The position numbers and the translations under genes are program-made. Positions 26,527 through 35,431 of a stretch of DNA of 64,000 nucleotides are shown piece after piece (position 1 is the stretch's first letter; every line of letters begins with the position of its first letter). Origin of the DNA: Paenibacillus woosongensis (GTDB taxonomy: Bacteria; Bacillota; Bacilli; Paenibacillales; Paenibacillaceae); contig NZ_CP126084.1 of the NCBI RefSeq assembly GCF_030122845.1, positions 1,612,001 through 1,676,000 of the forward strand. Direction: 5' to 3'. The notes below the pieces were generated by a model. It was not told where the DNA came from, ran no database searches, and saw only the letters and a list, made by a program, of their open reading frames with translations.

Positions 26527-28203
26527 ATGAAGGAAATTTACGAGCAGCTTAACGTGGTACGCCGCCGCATGCAGTGGCTCAATGCCTGGAAAGGTACAAG
26601 GTACGGACTGCTTGCCGGACTGGCAGCTGCATTGCTGTGGCTCGCTGCAGGACGTTTGTGGCCGCTGGAAGGGTTGCTGTGGCAAGGAGCGGGGCTAGTC
26701 GTGCTCTTTGCATTGTCCGGGCTGCTATGGGGATTCTTGGCCAAAAGAGTGTCTCTGCCGGAGGCGGCTCGCATGATGGATCAGGCGGTTGACGGAGAGG
26801 AGCGGCGCGACGACATGGCGACGGCTCTGGCGTACAGCGAATCCGATGCGTTGGCGGTAAAATGGCAGCGGGCGCAGGCCGTTCAATACGGTTCAGCCTA
26901 CATTCGCGAGATCAAGCGGCGTCTGCCATTCCCGGTTCGTCGTAAATTTTGGCTCTCCGCCACTAGCTTGTTAATAGCGCTCGCCATCTTGGCCATCTTG
27001 CCGAATCCGATGCAGCAGGAGATCGCCAAGCGCAAGGAGCAACGGGAATGGGTAAACGCTCAGCAGCAGAAGACGGAGGAACAGCTGAAGGAGCTGGAGG
27101 CGCGCAAGCTTGAGCCGATTGCGAAGGAGGCGCTAGCGAAGGAAATCGCCGAGCTGCGGCGGGCGCTGGAGCTCAACAAAGAACCAGAGGAAGCGCTGGA
27201 TAGTGTAGAGCATGCGATGAAGAGCTTAAAGGAAATGTCCGCTAAAATCGAGCTGAAGCAGCAGAAAATGGAGAAATGGCTGGAGGACTGGAAAGCCAAT
27301 CCGTTTTCCCAGGGCCTGGCGGCGTCGCTGAAGCAGCAAAATCAGCAATCCCTGAGCGAGAAAATGGAGGATTTCCGTAAAAAGGCTGCTGCCATGTCCA
27401 CCGAGGAACGCAAGCGTCTGGCTGAGGATTTACAGCAAATCGCAGAGGCCGCTCCTCAGAATGATGAGAAGGCTCAGCGTCTTGCCGAAGCTTTAAAAAA
27501 AGCAGCCGAGGCGCTTGAGAAGGGAACTCTCCAAGAAATAGAGCAGGCTCTGGAGCTGCTGGAGCAAGCGATTCAAGAGAGTATGGCCGGCCTAAAATCC
27601 GACCTTAACCAAGCTGAGGCTGCCGCCGCTTTGGCCGCCGCGCTGGCTAAGCAAGGGATGGGGCTGGCGGAGCAGATGGCCGCCTCTGGGCTCGCGGTAT
27701 CCGACACGTGGAGCATGGGTGGAATCGCCGAGCAGTGGGCCGGCGAAGCTATGCTGGCCGGCGGGGAACCCGGAAGCGGGGCATCCGGCGAAGGCGGAGC
27801 TGGCGGCAGTTCGGGACAGGGTCAAGGTCAAGGTCAAGGTCAGGGTAGCGGCCAGGGCTCAGGGTCCGGGGCTGGCAGCGGCGGTATGGGGCGCGGCGGG
27901 CAGGGAGCCGGGAACGGCCAGGGCGCTGGACTCGGCAGCGGCGGACGCGAGCTCGTGACGACGCCGCGCGATCTGAAGGGTAGCGGAAACGTGGAGCGGG
28001 ACAGCGGCGAAATCCACGGCGGCGGCGGAGACGTGCAAAAGGGCGGCAAATCGCCCGTTTTTGACGGCGTGAGCCGGCCCTATGACGAGGTGTACAGCGA
28101 CTACGCTGCCGAGGCCAAGCGCTCTCTGGAGCGGAGCGAGCTTCCGATAAGCGTGCAGAGCCTGGTGGAGAGCTATTTTACGGAAATAGACCCGGGATAT
28201 TAG
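26527..28203 (+). CDS. Membrane-anchored coiled-coil protein with Gly-rich linker
   Basis: 558 residues, no named family recognised (general likeness to DUF4175-type proteins). Two membrane helices near residues 27-75 and one near 150-168. A long charged coiled coil follows (about 175-385, rich in Glu, Lys, Gln and Ala). A Gly/Gln/Ser low-complexity stretch (about 415-480, with repeated GQ) comes next, and the protein ends in a conserved-looking segment with YDEVYSDYAAEAKRSLERSELP. ATG 26527 lies behind GGAGGAAGGGAGG. It sits between the ABC permease and moxR, so it is likely a client or scaffold in the same envelope system. Confidence 0.75.
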   Translation: MKEIYEQLNVVRRRMQWLNAWKGTRYGLLAGLAAALLWLAAGRLWPLEGLLWQGAGLVVLFALSGLLWGFLAKRVSLPEAARMMDQAVDGEERRDDMATALAYSESDALAVKWQRAQAVQYGSAYIREIKRRLPFPVRRKFWLSATSLLIALAILAILPNPMQQEIAKRKEQREWVNAQQQKTEEQLKELEARKLEPIAKEALAKEIAELRRALELNKEPEEALDSVEHAMKSLKEMSAKIELKQQKMEKWLEDWKANPFSQGLAASLKQQNQQSLSEKMEDFRKKAAAMSTEERKRLAEDLQQIAEAAPQNDEKAQRLAEALKKAAEALEKGTLQEIEQALELLEQAIQESMAGLKSDLNQAEAAAALAAALAKQGMGLAEQMAASGLAVSDTWSMGGIAEQWAGEAMLAGGEPGSGASGEGGAGGSSGQGQGQGQGQGSGQGSGSGAGSGGMGRGGQGAGNGQGAGLGSGGRELVTTPRDLKGSGNVERDSGEIHGGGGDVQKGGKSPVFDGVSRPYDEVYSDYAAEAKRSLERSELPISVQSLVESYFTEIDPGY

Positions 28204-28228
28204 TTGAGGATGAGGAGAAGGGGGACTT

Positions 28229-29224
28229 ATGATGTTGGAAGCAAATGCGCAGGTGGAGTCGTGGAAAAATACGATATCCGGCGTGCGGGAGCAGATTGGA
28301 AAAGTCATCGTGGGCCAGGAGGAGATCGTAGAGCAGCTGCTCTGGTGCGTCTTTGCCGGCGGACATGCGCTGCTTGAAGGCATTCCGGGACTCGGAAAGA
28401 CGATGCTCGTCCGGACGATTGCCGATACGCTCGACCTGTCATTCTCGCGAATTCAGTTCACGCCCGACCTGATGCCGAGCGATATTACCGGAACGAATGT
28501 CATTCGCTTCGGCCCGCAAGGCAGCACGGATACCGTCTTTCAGCCCGGGCCCGTATTCAGCAGCATCGTGCTTGCGGACGAGATTAACCGGGCTACGCCG
28601 AAGACGCAGAGCGCTATGCTTGAGGCGATGCAGGAGCAGACGGTTACCGTCGGCGGAGAGACGCACAGGCTGCCGCAGCCGTTTTTTGTGCTGGCGACGC
28701 AGAATCCGCTGGAGAACGAAGGGACTTATCCTTTGCCGGAGGCGCAGCTGGATCGCTTCCTGCTGAAGATCCATGTCAGTTATCCCTCGCCTGACGAGTT
28801 GAAGGAGATCGTCCGCCGTACGACCTCCAGCAGCCAGCCGACGGCCGACAAGCTGGCTTCGGCCAGCGAGCTGCTGGAAATCAGGCAGGCCGCGAAGGAG
28901 GTCCTGCTTGCCGACGATGTGCTGGATTACGGGGTGCGCCTGCTGATGATGACTCATCCCGAGGAGGTCTCGGCACCGGATTCTGTCCGCAAGTATTTGC
29001 GCTTCGGATCCGGACCGCGAGGAATCCAGTCCATCGTATCGGTGGCGAAGGTAAGAGCGATCTCCAAAGGAAGGATGCATGTATCCACGGGAGATATTGC
29101 AGCGGTTGCCGTTCCTGCGCTGCGCCACCGTCTGTTTCTGAATTTCGAGGGGCAAGCGCTGGGAATTTCCACGGATTCACTGATTGAGGATATTCTGTCC
29201 GCGCTTGAGGGGGGAAGAAGATGA
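28229..29224 (+). CDS. MoxR-family AAA+ ATPase
   Basis: Chaperone-like AAA+ protein of 331 residues. Walker A GIPGLGKTMLV near residue 51, FTPDLMPSDITGT, Walker B VLADEINRATPKTQSAMLEAMQE, sensor ATQNPLENEGTYPLPEAQLDRF, and the lid domain at the C-terminus. MoxR proteins pair with DUF58 and VWA proteins for maturation or metal insertion, and exactly such genes follow. The ATG codons at 28229 and 28232 are both possible behind GAGGAGAAGGGGG. Overlaps the DUF58 gene by 4 bp. Confidence 0.94.
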   Translation: MMLEANAQVESWKNTISGVREQIGKVIVGQEEIVEQLLWCVFAGGHALLEGIPGLGKTMLVRTIADTLDLSFSRIQFTPDLMPSDITGTNVIRFGPQGSTDTVFQPGPVFSSIVLADEINRATPKTQSAMLEAMQEQTVTVGGETHRLPQPFFVLATQNPLENEGTYPLPEAQLDRFLLKIHVSYPSPDELKEIVRRTTSSSQPTADKLASASELLEIRQAAKEVLLADDVLDYGVRLLMMTHPEEVSAPDSVRKYLRFGSGPRGIQSIVSVAKVRAISKGRMHVSTGDIAAVAVPALRHRLFLNFEGQALGISTDSLIEDILSALEGGRR

Positions 29225-30210
29225 GCGATCCTCTGCTTCCGCCGTCTCTTCTCCCCCGCCTTGAGCGGCTGTCGATTGCGTCCAAGCGCCGGGTGCGCGG
29301 AACGATGCAGGGCAAGAGGCGCTCCAGCCGGTTTGGCTCGTCCCTGGAATTTGCCGATTACCGCGAATACGCGCCTGGGGACGACATCCGCCGCTTCGAC
29401 TGGGGCGTCTATTCGCGGACGGGCCGGCCTTTCGTACGCCAGTATTGGGACGAGCAGGAGCTGCAGGTTAGTCTGTATGTAGACGCATCCGCCTCGATGG
29501 ATTTTGGGGGCGGCGGAGTGTTCGGCCTGGCGGACGGGCTAACGTCTGATGATAACAAGTCTGACGGGAACAAACCCGGCAGCAATCCAACCGGCCGGAA
29601 CAAAGCAGACCGGAACAAGCTGATTTATGCGAAGCGGCTTGCCGCTTCGGTTGGCTGTATGGCGCTAGCGTCATATGACCGCGTACAGGCAGCCGTTTTC
29701 GACTCGGAGGTAGTTAGGCAACTGTCGCCTGTACGCGGAAAAGCCTCGGCCCCCCGGTTGTTTTCGTTTCTGCAATCGGCGGAGCCGGGCGGCGAGGGCC
29801 GATTGTCCCAGGCGCTGCGTCAGCCCAAAGCGCTTCCGAAGCAGCCGGGAATGACCTGGATCTTTTCCGATTTCTGGCTGGACGGAGGCATAGATGAGCT
29901 GGCTGAGGCTTTGTCTTATTACCTTGCTGCGGGGCAGGAAATCGTCCTGGTCCACGTATTATCGCCGGAGGAAATCTCGCCCGCCTTAAGCGGAGATTTG
30001 CGGCTGGTGGACAGCGAGCTTGGGACGGGCAAGGAAATAGCCCTGACCGGAAAAGTGCTGGAGGAATACAGACGAACGCTGCAGGCATATCAAGCGGAAA
30101 TTGCGCGATTCTGCAGCGAGCGGGCTATTTTTTATATACAGATGAACACGGGTGTTCCGCTAGAGACAGGGATCTTCGAAACGCTGCGCGGAGCGGGAGT
30201 GCTCGGCTAG
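29221..30210 (+). CDS. DUF58 domain protein
   Basis: 329 residues. The DUF58 hallmark LEFADYREYAPGDDIRRFDWGVYSRT appears near residues 40-66, then a VWA-like strand LYVDASASMDF (DxSxS metal site). An Asn/Asp/Lys-rich insertion (about 108-138) looks like a local repeat expansion. The VWA-like fold continues to the end. Translationally coupled to the MoxR gene. It has no membrane helices of its own, so it probably acts as a cytosolic adaptor between MoxR and the membrane VWA proteins. Confidence 0.9.
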   Translation: MSDPLLPPSLLPRLERLSIASKRRVRGTMQGKRRSSRFGSSLEFADYREYAPGDDIRRFDWGVYSRTGRPFVRQYWDEQELQVSLYVDASASMDFGGGGVFGLADGLTSDDNKSDGNKPGSNPTGRNKADRNKLIYAKRLAASVGCMALASYDRVQAAVFDSEVVRQLSPVRGKASAPRLFSFLQSAEPGGEGRLSQALRQPKALPKQPGMTWIFSDFWLDGGIDELAEALSYYLAAGQEIVLVHVLSPEEISPALSGDLRLVDSELGTGKEIALTGKVLEEYRRTLQAYQAEIARFCSERAIFYIQMNTGVPLETGIFETLRGAGVLG

Positions 30211-30249
30211 CAATATGCGAGACTTAGGCAACAAGAAGGAGGTGAAGGG

Positions 30250-32340
30250 ATGGGAATTGCCTCTTGGTCCGGACTGTGGTTCGCTTTAGCGATCCCGTTG
30301 ATCATACTGATGTATCTGTTTAAGCGGAAATATGTGGATACGCTGGTTCCCAGCCATATGCTGTGGAATCGCGTGCTGCGCAATATCGAGGCCAACCGCC
30401 CATGGCAAAAGCTGCAAAACCGGCTGCTGCTGTGGCTGCAGCTTCTGGCCGCGGCGCTGCTTGTGCTTGCCCTGATGACGCCATTCATTTGGGTCAGAGG
30501 CGGCCTGTCGGGACATACGGTTATTGTCGTCGATGCTTCGGCGAGCATGAGCGGGCAGCGGAACGGAGAGCCGGGAAAGGATACTCCTTTATCCTCTACG
30601 GCGCTGGATGGTCTCAAGATAAAGGTTCATGAATATATCGACTCGATGGGCGCGGATGGCGAGATTACCTTGCTCAAACTGGGGACGGAGCCGGAAGTGC
30701 TGCTCACTCGCGAGACAGATCAGAAGGCTATCCGCGATCAGATAGACAAGCTGGAGGCCGAGTTCGGCAAAGCCGCCTACCGGGAAACGATGTCCCTTGC
30801 CGCGGCTATGACTCAGGACGATCCCGATGCGAGCGTGCTCGTATTTACCGATGAACAGTGGAGCGAGCGGGCGGACGATATTGTGTTTGCTGCTCCGGTG
30901 GAGATTGTATCCCTGAAAGGCGAAGGAACAAGCAATGCTGCGGTAGAGCAGTTTGGGATAAAAAATGACGGTGATCACAGCACTGGAGTGGCGGTTATTC
31001 GGAATTACGGTGCAAGGCCGTTTGAAACCGGCTTGAATCTGTTTGGGGACGGCCAGCTTCTGGCTTCAAAATCCGTGAAGGTGGAGAGTGGCAAAGCCGT
31101 GACCGTTACCTTCGATGAGCTCCCCGCCTCGGACGTTTATAAAATAAAACTGGAGCGGGACGACGACTATGCGGCGGATAACGAGGCTTATGCTTTTCGT
31201 GAGAGAGGCGGAGCTCCCCATGTGCTGCTTATATCAGAGGGAAATCTGTTCCTGGAAAAAGCGCTCCAGCTGTCCGGCGCGAGGGTGACCCGCATGGAAC
31301 CGGGGACAAGCGCGCCCTCAAACGAACCGGATAGAGAAGGAGATAAGGGGCCGGCCCTTCCCAAGGATAAGCCGGATATAATCATTATCGATGGCCTAAC
31401 CCCGGATTACCTGAAGACCGGCGAATGGAGCCGCCTGATTAAGGAGACGCCATCCTGGACACTAGGCGGAGATGGCGGGAAGATACAGCCGGACAGCGGG
31501 AGAACAACCGTTGCCAATCATCCGGTAACCCGCTATATATCGCTGAATGATCCGCCGGCCGCAGCCCTTTTGGCAGGAGACATGCCTTCATGGGGCAAAC
31601 CGCTCATGGAAATCGGTTCTACGCCAGCGGCCTATGCCGGCACGGAGAACGGGGTTAACCGGCTGGTCTTTCTATTCGCGTTAAGCGACGGCGATTTGCC
31701 GCTTCGTCCGGAGTTCCCGGTCATGGTCAATAACGCCGTCCAGTGGCTGCAGGCGGGCAGAACGACAGGGCTCGGCCGCATGGTTGCCGGCGCGGAGCTG
31801 GAGATGCCGTTGAACGTTGAAGCAGCGCAGGCCTCGTGGGTGGCTGCGGACGGTTATGCTGTGGACGCAGGCGCTGCTCCAATTCCGGCGTCCGCTAAAG
31901 ACCACAGCTTGGCAGCGGTACAAACCGTACCGCCGCTTCCTGGCTTATGGCGCTTTGAGATGAAAGGCGCGGATGGCAGCGTATTACCCGGATATAACCT
32001 CGAGGTGATTGCCCATCCGTCCGAATCGGCAATCGGGCAGGCGAAGCCGCTTGGTTTTGGCGGCGGCGGTGGAGGTGCGTCCGCAGGCGGGGCCGCAGGG
32101 AATGGCACAGGGAATGGCACAGGGAATGGCACAGGGAATGGCACAGGGAACAGCACAGGCGCAGGCCAGACTTCGGAGGATGCTCCTGCTAGTCCGGATG
32201 CTTCCGGTAAGGCTTCGGGCGGTGTAGGCCCTAATCCTGAGCGAAGTGCCAAGCATTCCCTTACGTATTTGGCCGCATTGCTGGCGCTGATCGTCATTAT
32301 CGCAGAATGGGGGGTGTACCAGCGTGGGCGTTCAATTTAA
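30250..32340 (+). CDS. BatA-like membrane protein with VWA domain
   Basis: 696 residues. N-terminal membrane helix, then the BatA-type segment PSHMLWNRVLRNIEANRPWQKLQNR, a second helix (LLLWLQLLAAALLVLALM), a VWA domain starting VIVVDASASMSGQ (MIDAS-like DxSxS), a glutamine-amidotransferase-like region, a Gly/Asn/Thr repeat tract (residues ~617-637), and a C-terminal membrane helix. ATG 30250 follows AAGGAGGTGAAGGG. It overlaps the next gene by 17 bp. Confidence 0.88.
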   Translation: MGIASWSGLWFALAIPLIILMYLFKRKYVDTLVPSHMLWNRVLRNIEANRPWQKLQNRLLLWLQLLAAALLVLALMTPFIWVRGGLSGHTVIVVDASASMSGQRNGEPGKDTPLSSTALDGLKIKVHEYIDSMGADGEITLLKLGTEPEVLLTRETDQKAIRDQIDKLEAEFGKAAYRETMSLAAAMTQDDPDASVLVFTDEQWSERADDIVFAAPVEIVSLKGEGTSNAAVEQFGIKNDGDHSTGVAVIRNYGARPFETGLNLFGDGQLLASKSVKVESGKAVTVTFDELPASDVYKIKLERDDDYAADNEAYAFRERGGAPHVLLISEGNLFLEKALQLSGARVTRMEPGTSAPSNEPDREGDKGPALPKDKPDIIIIDGLTPDYLKTGEWSRLIKETPSWTLGGDGGKIQPDSGRTTVANHPVTRYISLNDPPAAALLAGDMPSWGKPLMEIGSTPAAYAGTENGVNRLVFLFALSDGDLPLRPEFPVMVNNAVQWLQAGRTTGLGRMVAGAELEMPLNVEAAQASWVAADGYAVDAGAAPIPASAKDHSLAAVQTVPPLPGLWRFEMKGADGSVLPGYNLEVIAHPSESAIGQAKPLGFGGGGGGASAGGAAGNGTGNGTGNGTGNGTGNSTGAGQTSEDAPASPDASGKASGGVGPNPERSAKHSLTYLAALLALIVIIAEWGVYQRGRSI
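32099..32158 (+). repeat. 12-bp in-frame tandem repeat coding GNGT
   Basis: Five units of GGAATGGCACAG, the last one with a base changed (GGAACAGCACAG), inside the BatA-like gene. It codes for (GNGT)4 GNST. Confidence 0.9.
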
Positions 32341-35248
32341 TCATCCGTGGGTATTGCTGCTGCTCATTTTGGCCGCTGCTGGTGCATTTTACGCGTACCG
32401 TTCGGATTTCCGCCTGCATGGCGGGAGGAAGAAATGGGCCGTCGGCCTGCGGGTGGCGATCGTTATTTTGCTGATATTGGCCCTGGCCGGTTTTCAGACC
32501 TTTACATGGGTTAAAAATAAGGAAGTCGTGTTTCTGATCGACCGTTCCGCCAGCATGGAGGATACGGATGCCGCATTGGCCTGGGCCGTGCAGGCAGCGG
32601 GGGCCAAAGGGGAGCAGGACAGCATTGCCGTCGTATCGGCGGGATTGGACGGCGCCATCGAGAAAAATCTCGATCCCCTGCCGCTGTCTAATGGCGGAGC
32701 CCGGGCCGAGGTGAATGCGGCTTTTACCCATCTGGAGAAGGGGCTTCAACTGGCCGGCAGTCTGTTCGGGGGCCAAGGGAACCAGCGGATCGTCGTCATC
32801 TCGGACGGCGAAGAAAATGTAGGAGATGCCCTCTCCGCAGCAAGAATGCTGAAGGAGAGAGGCATTGCTGTCGACGTGCTCCAGGTCCCGTCTAAAGAGC
32901 GGAAGGATGTCGCCGTCGAATCGCTGCATCTTCCGGAGAAGCTGTACAGAGCGGAGTCTTTTACGTTCGAGGTAGCGATACGCAGTACTTTTTCCGGCAG
33001 CGGCGAGCTTCGCTTGTATGAAGATAACCGGGAGATCGGGCGCAAAACGGTTGCGCTGGAGCGGGGGGAGAACCGCTTTGCCCTGCAAGGCCTGGCCAAG
33101 GAACCGGGGCTTCATCGCTACAAAGCGGAAATATTCATGGACGGGGACGAGCAGGCGGCGAACAATGAAAGTTATGCCTTTACCCGCGTCACCGGCAGCC
33201 CGAAGGTGCTGATCGTGGAAGGCAAGCCGGGAACGACCTCCAATCTGGAGAACGCGCTGAAATCAGGATTGATTCAATATGCAGTCACCGACCCGGGCAT
33301 GCTTCCGGTGGAGTTGGCGAAATATGCCGGCTATGACAGCATTATTTTCAATAATGTGTCCGGCGAACAGGTTGGCGGCAAGCAGATGGAGCTTATCGAG
33401 CAGGCGGTACGTTCCTACGGCATCGGTTTTATGATGGTCGGCGGAGAAGAGAGCTTCGGCATGGGCGGATATTTCAAGACGCCGATCGAGAAGCTGCTGC
33501 CGGTATCGATGGAACTGCAGGGCAAACGCGAAATCCCATCCCTGGGGCTTGTTCTCGTCATTGACCGTTCGGGCAGCATGGAAGGAGACAAGATCAGGCT
33601 GGCGAAGGAATCGGCGATGCGGACGGTGGAGTTGCTGCGTTCCAAGGATACGGTCGGGGTTGTCGCATTTGATGACAGGCCGTGGTGGGTTGTAGAGCCG
33701 ACGAAGCTCGGCAACCAGAAAGACGATGTCATTGCCAAGATCAACAGCATTCCGAGCGCGGGCGGGACAGATATTTACCCTGCCGTAGCGGAGGCGACAG
33801 ATAAATTGCTGGGCATCGAGGCCCAGCGCAAGCATATCATTCTGCTCACGGATGGGCAGTCGGCGGTCAATTCGGGTTATACTGAGCTGTTAAGCACGAT
33901 GAATGACAACCATATGACGATGTCCACCGTGGCAGTCGGCGACGGCGCGGACACACAGCTGCTGGAATCGCTCGCCCGAGGGGCCAAGGGGCGTTATTAT
34001 TTCGTTAAAGACGCAACGACGCTGCCTACGATATTCAGCCGGGAAGCGGCCGTGATCGCCAGAACCTATATTGTAGACAAACCTTTTGTTCCGGCGATTG
34101 TGCAGCCTGGAGACTGGCGCGAATCGTTATCCGGCGGGCTGCCGACCATCTACGGTTATGTAGCCGCATCGGCCAAATCGACGGCGCAGACGGTGCTGGC
34201 GAGCCCGGAGCCCGACCCGCTGCTCGCCCGTTGGCAATACGGTTCTGGACGAACCGTGGCCTGGACGAGCGATCTGACGGGAAAATGGTCGCGGGATTGG
34301 GTGAGCTGGCCGGGCTTCCCGGATGCGTTTGCGGATATGGTGAAATGGACTTTCCCCCAATTTTCGGCTGCTCCATTTGAAGTAAGCACGACGGTGAAGG
34401 GGAATGAGGTTTATTTTGAAGTGGCCGCATCGGAAGGCGTAGCACCGCCCGATGAGCTGGAAGCGGTCATTTCCGGCGAGGATCTGAATGATGCTGCCGT
34501 GCCGCTTATCCAGACATCACCCGGAATCTACAGCGGAGTGACGGCAGTGAGGGAGCCGGGCTCCTTTCTGCTTCATTTGCAGGGCAAGCGCGGGGATGAA
34601 GTCGTGGAAGGCGGGGGAACGGGCACAGGGTTCGTGATTCCCTATTCTCCGGAGTACCGGATCGTGACAGAGGACGCCGGGGAGCAGCTGGCCAAGCTGG
34701 CCGATTTAACGGGCGGACGCGTGCTGGCTTGGGAGGAGCTGGGCGCGGCGTTCGACTTCCCGGTGCAGCCGCACAAGTCGCTGCGCAGCTGGGAGCGCGC
34801 GCTGCTCATCGCCGCGCTGCTGCTCTGGCTCGCCGACATCGCCGTGCGCCGTCTGGCGCTGCCCTGGGGCCGCATGGCAGAGCGGCTTGCTGCCGCCGCC
34901 ATGCCCTGGCGCCGCCGCGGCGGTACGCCTGCAGCGGCAGAAGCCGGCGCCGCCCCTGCGGGAGCGGACGCCGGGCTGGCCCGGCTGGCCGCGCGCAAGG
35001 CGCGAACGGCCAGCTTCTACGGCGCAGAGGGCGGGGGCGATACTATCGCCCCCGGGGAGCCTGCGCCGCGTACGGCCCGTCCGCCTGCTGGCGGGACGGG
35101 CGGTGAGCCCGCGGGGCCAGCGCCGCGGGCCAGGCCGGCTTCCCCTCCGCAGGAGGAAGCCGGAGGCACGGGGCCCGGCGCGGCCGAGGCGCCGGGCGAG
35201 GGCACGCTTGGCCGGCTGCTGGAGGCCAAGCGGCGGGGGCGGCGCTAG
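32324..35248 (+). CDS. Large membrane protein with two VWA-like domains
   Basis: 974 residues, last gene of the operon. Two N-terminal helices, a first VWA-like strand VVFLIDRSASME near residue 70, an amidotransferase-like segment (FMMVGGEESFGMGGYF, about 365-385), then a complete VWA domain from VLVIDRSGSMEGDKI near residue 408 with GGTDIYPAV and ILLTDGQSA. A helix near 825-845 precedes a C-terminal Ala/Pro/Gly/Arg-rich tail of about 125 residues that is probably cytoplasmic and disordered. The start is GTG 32324, inside the end of the previous gene. The extracellular VWA domains suggest metal-dependent binding of a wall or protein ligand. Confidence 0.87.
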   Translation: MGVQFNHPWVLLLLILAAAGAFYAYRSDFRLHGGRKKWAVGLRVAIVILLILALAGFQTFTWVKNKEVVFLIDRSASMEDTDAALAWAVQAAGAKGEQDSIAVVSAGLDGAIEKNLDPLPLSNGGARAEVNAAFTHLEKGLQLAGSLFGGQGNQRIVVISDGEENVGDALSAARMLKERGIAVDVLQVPSKERKDVAVESLHLPEKLYRAESFTFEVAIRSTFSGSGELRLYEDNREIGRKTVALERGENRFALQGLAKEPGLHRYKAEIFMDGDEQAANNESYAFTRVTGSPKVLIVEGKPGTTSNLENALKSGLIQYAVTDPGMLPVELAKYAGYDSIIFNNVSGEQVGGKQMELIEQAVRSYGIGFMMVGGEESFGMGGYFKTPIEKLLPVSMELQGKREIPSLGLVLVIDRSGSMEGDKIRLAKESAMRTVELLRSKDTVGVVAFDDRPWWVVEPTKLGNQKDDVIAKINSIPSAGGTDIYPAVAEATDKLLGIEAQRKHIILLTDGQSAVNSGYTELLSTMNDNHMTMSTVAVGDGADTQLLESLARGAKGRYYFVKDATTLPTIFSREAAVIARTYIVDKPFVPAIVQPGDWRESLSGGLPTIYGYVAASAKSTAQTVLASPEPDPLLARWQYGSGRTVAWTSDLTGKWSRDWVSWPGFPDAFADMVKWTFPQFSAAPFEVSTTVKGNEVYFEVAASEGVAPPDELEAVISGEDLNDAAVPLIQTSPGIYSGVTAVREPGSFLLHLQGKRGDEVVEGGGTGTGFVIPYSPEYRIVTEDAGEQLAKLADLTGGRVLAWEELGAAFDFPVQPHKSLRSWERALLIAALLLWLADIAVRRLALPWGRMAERLAAAAMPWRRRGGTPAAAEAGAAPAGADAGLARLAARKARTASFYGAEGGGDTIAPGEPAPRTARPPAGGTGGEPAGPAPRARPASPPQEEAGGTGPGAAEAPGEGTLGRLLEAKRRGRR

Positions 35249-35431
35249 CCGCATTTTCTTCATATTCCCGGGAAATGCATAAAAAAGTCATCATCCAGGG
35301 CAGGGTATGACAAAAAGGGATATGGAAAGGTGCTTAACAACGTGTTACAATATATAAAGTCAAAATGATTTTTTCAAAGTGATTGTTTTGTAACCAAAAC
35401 GTATTTCTTCATTACTAAGGAGGAAGCTAGA

